A stretch of DNA of 64,000 nt from Roseivirga thermotolerans (lineage in GTDB: Bacteria; Bacteroidota; Bacteroidia; Cytophagales; Cyclobacteriaceae), in contig NZ_BNAG01000001.1 in NCBI RefSeq assembly GCF_014653175.1, positions 1,116,001-1,180,000 on the forward strand. Reading direction: 5' to 3'. Shown here piece by piece: positions 61,748 to 64,000 of the stretch. The notes beneath the pieces are model-generated. The model did not search any database. It had not been told where the DNA came from and saw nothing but the letters and a program-made list of their open reading frames with translations. Position numbers and translations under genes: made by a program. Positions within the stretch are counted from its first letter, which is position 1, and each line of letters begins with the position of its first letter.

Positions 61748-64000
61748 ATTTTAGCTCTCTAACATAAAGGGTGTCATTGTTTACTCCATGAACAATTACC
61801 TTTCTGTCGCCAATTTCCAAGAGCACAGCATTCTTAATGTCGCCTAATGCCCGGTATTCACTGTTGCTGACTAGCTCGAATTGCTTTAGGTTATCATTAT
61901 ATCGTATTTCAAAACCTCTACTGGCATCGTATTGCCCTACTGTTACTTCAGTGGAGTAATTGTTTCCACTCAAATAGTATCGATTATCCTTCTTGATTAT
62001 TTTTTGGAGTGGAGCTATTTGAGTGGCCAAAGGAAGCTCTACGGAGCGGAAATCCTTGCCATTGCCCATAAAAGCAGTGTGCTTAAAAGTATATACATGA
62101 CGCGTGTAGGCGTCAGATCGCAGATTTTCAGGTACAATCTCATTGAAATTGGCCTGAGCAAAAGGTTCATGTTTAAGGAAGCGCTTTTTAAAGGAAACCA
62201 CCTGAGCCTCCAGCGTACTTTTGGAGTGCAAGAGATGCTGCTCACCGTTAATGTAGCAACTCATGATAGCGTCAATCATTCCATTGCGATCGTAGTCTTT
62301 GGCATAGACACTCAAGGGTTCGTTGGGCGATACCTGATATTTAGTGTTAAGCCCCAGATTTCCGGCTAGTATGTCAGGGTAGCCATTACCATCAACATCA
62401 TCTACCCAAACGGTATTCCACCAACCGGTGGATTTTTCTAATCCGTATGTACTGGTTTTGTTGGAGAACTCTCCGTTTTCTTGCTCAAAAATAGTTATTG
62501 GCATAAACTCGCCTACCAGGACTAAATCATGCGTCCCGTTTCCGTCAATATCGGCCCATTGAGCATCTCTTACCATGCCAATGTTTCTGAGCTCGGGAGC
62601 CAGGCTATCGGTTACATCAAAAAACCTTCCTTTTTCATTTCTAAGCAGGTATGAGGTTCCGGGAAGCGGGTATTCCCTTGGGCTGAGGGCTCCACCCACA
62701 AACAGATCAAGATCTCCATCATTGTCAAAGTCCACAGCTCTGACCACAGACGAGCTCGTAAGCATAGATGGTAAATTGTCGGATAAACTAAAGTTACCTT
62801 TGCCATCATTGAGGTAGAGCCGGTCTTGGTATACAGGGCTATTTTTATTGAATTCATTGCTTCCGGAGCAAACATATAAGTCCAAATCTCCATCGCCATC
62901 GGCATCAAAAAACAGGGCGTCCGTATCTTCAGACGGTTGGCCAAGGGCAAGTTCTTTTGTTACGAATTGGCCATTGTTTTGGATGAACAAATAGTTGGGG
63001 AGATTAGACGAGCCACCAATAAACAGATCATCCAGTCCATCTCCATTTACATCGCCCACAGCCATGGCAGGCCCTTGCTGAGAGAGCCTATGGGGTAGTA
63101 GGGGTTCATAGTAAAAGTCTACATAGTCATTTTCTTTGGCTATATGTCCAAGTCCAAACTCCAAAGCCTGGTTGCCTGTTGTTAGCTGTATTGCCTTTGG
63201 GACGTCACCAGCTTTGGCTTGGGTAATATCGAACGTTGCAGTGCTGTTTGTTTCTACTTCTCGGCTTTCTTTAAGCCCATTGGGCCACGTTACTTCTATA
63301 GTAACTGGAGCTGTGTTTTTTCCAAGACCAAAATGAATGATTGGGCTTAGAGTAGAAAGGTAACCTCTTGTTTTAGACTGATAATGAGATTGTTGCACAT
63401 TGCTTTGCCGAATCACTATTTTGACACCAATGCCCTCAGGGTTTTTCTCTGTGCCTTCCAGTTTTACCTTCACGTAGTTTGGTTTTTCCGGGGTATCATT
63501 TAAGGTGTTCTTATAGATGTGAGCCACGTCATCTATGTTAGATATAGCTAAGTCAAGGTCTCCATCATTGTCCAGGTCGGCATAGATCATACCATTGGAC
63601 CAGGTTGGTGCGCTCAGCCCCCATGTATCGGTAGCTTTGGTAAAGGTGAGGTCTCCGTTATAAGCATAGGCATAATTGGGCAGCTTTATGTCGTTGGTTT
63701 TTTGCACAATGGCTAGAGCTACTTCGTCCGGGTCGTTGCCTTTTTCCTTGGCCAACTCCAGTTGTTCTCGAACATAGTTCCTGAAATCAAAGTCAGTTAC
63801 ATTTCTTCTAAAACCATTGGTTATAATCAGATCCTTCTGTCCGTTGGCATCATAGTCGGCAAACACAGGAGCCCAGCTCCAGTCGGTTTCATGAATTCCG
63901 GCAAACTGACCAATTTCGGCAAAGCCCGTTTCTGCTTTGTTAAGTTGGAGTGTATTGCGCATAAACTGAGGAGTATAGCCCTCTTTAATAGAAAGGTTAA
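61746..64000 (-). CDS. FG-GAP/VCBS repeat protein with ASPIC/UnbV region (5' end outside window)
   Basis: At least 750 residues. The frame stays open upstream of the ATG at 63962 to the window edge, and those residues (NLSIKEGYTPQFM) continue the fold, so the start lies outside. Calcium-binding FG-GAP/VCBS repeats are visible as DYDANGQKDLIITNG, DLDNDGDLDLAISNID, DVNGDGLDDLFIGGSS, DADGDGDLDLYVCSGS, DFDNDGDLDLFVGGAL, DIDGNGTHDLVLVGEF and DVDGNGYPDILAGNLG. Between them lies an ASPIC/UnbV segment (VKIVIRQSNVQQSHYQSKTR, then VTIEVTWPNG). The family forms secreted or surface beta-propellers; its partners here are unknown. Confidence 0.88.
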   Translation of the reverse strand, partial: NLSIKEGYTPQFMRNTLQLNKAETGFAEIGQFAGIHETDWSWAPVFADYDANGQKDLIITNGFRRNVTDFDFRNYVREQLELAKEKGNDPDEVALAIVQKTNDIKLPNYAYAYNGDLTFTKATDTWGLSAPTWSNGMIYADLDNDGDLDLAISNIDDVAHIYKNTLNDTPEKPNYVKVKLEGTEKNPEGIGVKIVIRQSNVQQSHYQSKTRGYLSTLSPIIHFGLGKNTAPVTIEVTWPNGLKESREVETNSTATFDITQAKAGDVPKAIQLTTGNQALEFGLGHIAKENDYVDFYYEPLLPHRLSQQGPAMAVGDVNGDGLDDLFIGGSSNLPNYLFIQNNGQFVTKELALGQPSEDTDALFFDADGDGDLDLYVCSGSNEFNKNSPVYQDRLYLNDGKGNFSLSDNLPSMLTSSSVVRAVDFDNDGDLDLFVGGALSPREYPLPGTSYLLRNEKGRFFDVTDSLAPELRNIGMVRDAQWADIDGNGTHDLVLVGEFMPITIFEQENGEFSNKTSTYGLEKSTGWWNTVWVDDVDGNGYPDILAGNLGLNTKYQVSPNEPLSVYAKDYDRNGMIDAIMSCYINGEQHLLHSKSTLEAQVVSFKKRFLKHEPFAQANFNEIVPENLRSDAYTRHVYTFKHTAFMGNGKDFRSVELPLATQIAPLQKIIKKDNRYYLSGNNYSTEVTVGQYDASRGFEIRYNDNLKQFELVSNSEYRALGDIKNAVLLEIGDRKVIVHGVNNDTLYVRELK

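Noticed and set aside
1-64000. CRISPR array, tRNA, rRNA, insertion sequence or prophage genes
   Set aside because: No regularly spaced short repeats, no cloverleaf or rRNA-like sequence, and no transposase, integrase or structural phage cluster were found; the holin-like name at 47640 reflects a membrane family only.

Overview
The window looks like chromosome from a member of the Bacteroidota, most likely a marine Cytophagales relative (Roseivirga/Fulvivirga-like). This rests on TAnnTTTG -7 promoter elements instead of sigma70 boxes, almost no Shine-Dalgarno signals, many short lipoprotein signals, and families typical of the phylum: DUF4270, GGGP synthase, ASPIC/UnbV FG-GAP proteins, tail-fibre-like surface proteins, a SecA without the usual zinc tail, and an S16 with a long Ala/Glu tail. 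No rRNA, tRNA, CRISPR array, transposase or prophage was seen.

Layout. (1) 1-8186: a head-to-tail array of at least eight secreted paralogues on the + strand. Each has a signal peptide, a variable middle with GxVGIGTxxPxxKLxVxG repeats, a nearly constant block (PDYVF...HLPEVPSA...GQDLGD...[11 protein letters not shown]) and a C-terminal coiled coil. Every junction is a TAA, five bases, then ATG. The first gene is cut by the window edge. (2) 8188-15124: a small membrane protein, a cysteine-free SUMF1-fold protein, a TolB-like propeller lipoprotein, an M28/PDZ peptidase lipoprotein, then an SDR / TetR / DoxX-like / YpdA-like redox group. (3) 15148-23868: three large FtsX/MacB-type permeases on the - strand, two of them each preceded by an overlapping PadR regulator; no ATPase gene is nearby. 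(4) 24024-39633: housekeeping genes: DinB-like protein, recF, pdhA, a TPR membrane protein, ribH, aspartate kinase, lpdA, a broken four-helix-bundle gene, odhB and sucA, then rpsP-rimM-trmD, rplS and dapF. (5) 39698-49120: secA, a lipoprotein, an M20 amidohydrolase, a PiT-like membrane protein divergent from a Na/Pi symporter, then a holin-like / small membrane protein / GGGP synthase operon. (6) 49106-54751 on the - strand: AraC regulator, acyl-CoA dehydrogenase, and the panC-panD-UPF0104-rfaE2-YugP operon. (7) 54888-61727: a glycogen-synthase-like protein overlapping a DUF4270 lipoprotein, glmS, a shortened 3-hydroxyacyl-CoA dehydrogenase homologue, ridA, gltX and a small charged protein. 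(8) 61746-64000: an FG-GAP/UnbV protein running off the window on the - strand.

How the parts fit. pdhA, lpdA, odhB and sucA supply pieces of the pyruvate and 2-oxoglutarate dehydrogenase complexes. The rpsP-rplS block and secA are translation and export genes. panC/panD, ribH, aspartate kinase and dapF are cofactor and lysine/cell-wall precursor genes. The accessory and most unusual parts are the mosaic surface-protein array, the PadR-permease units with promoter-embedded dyads, and the TetR-linked redox group. The gaps between genes are all shorter than 300 bases; those with visible structure are listed as features.
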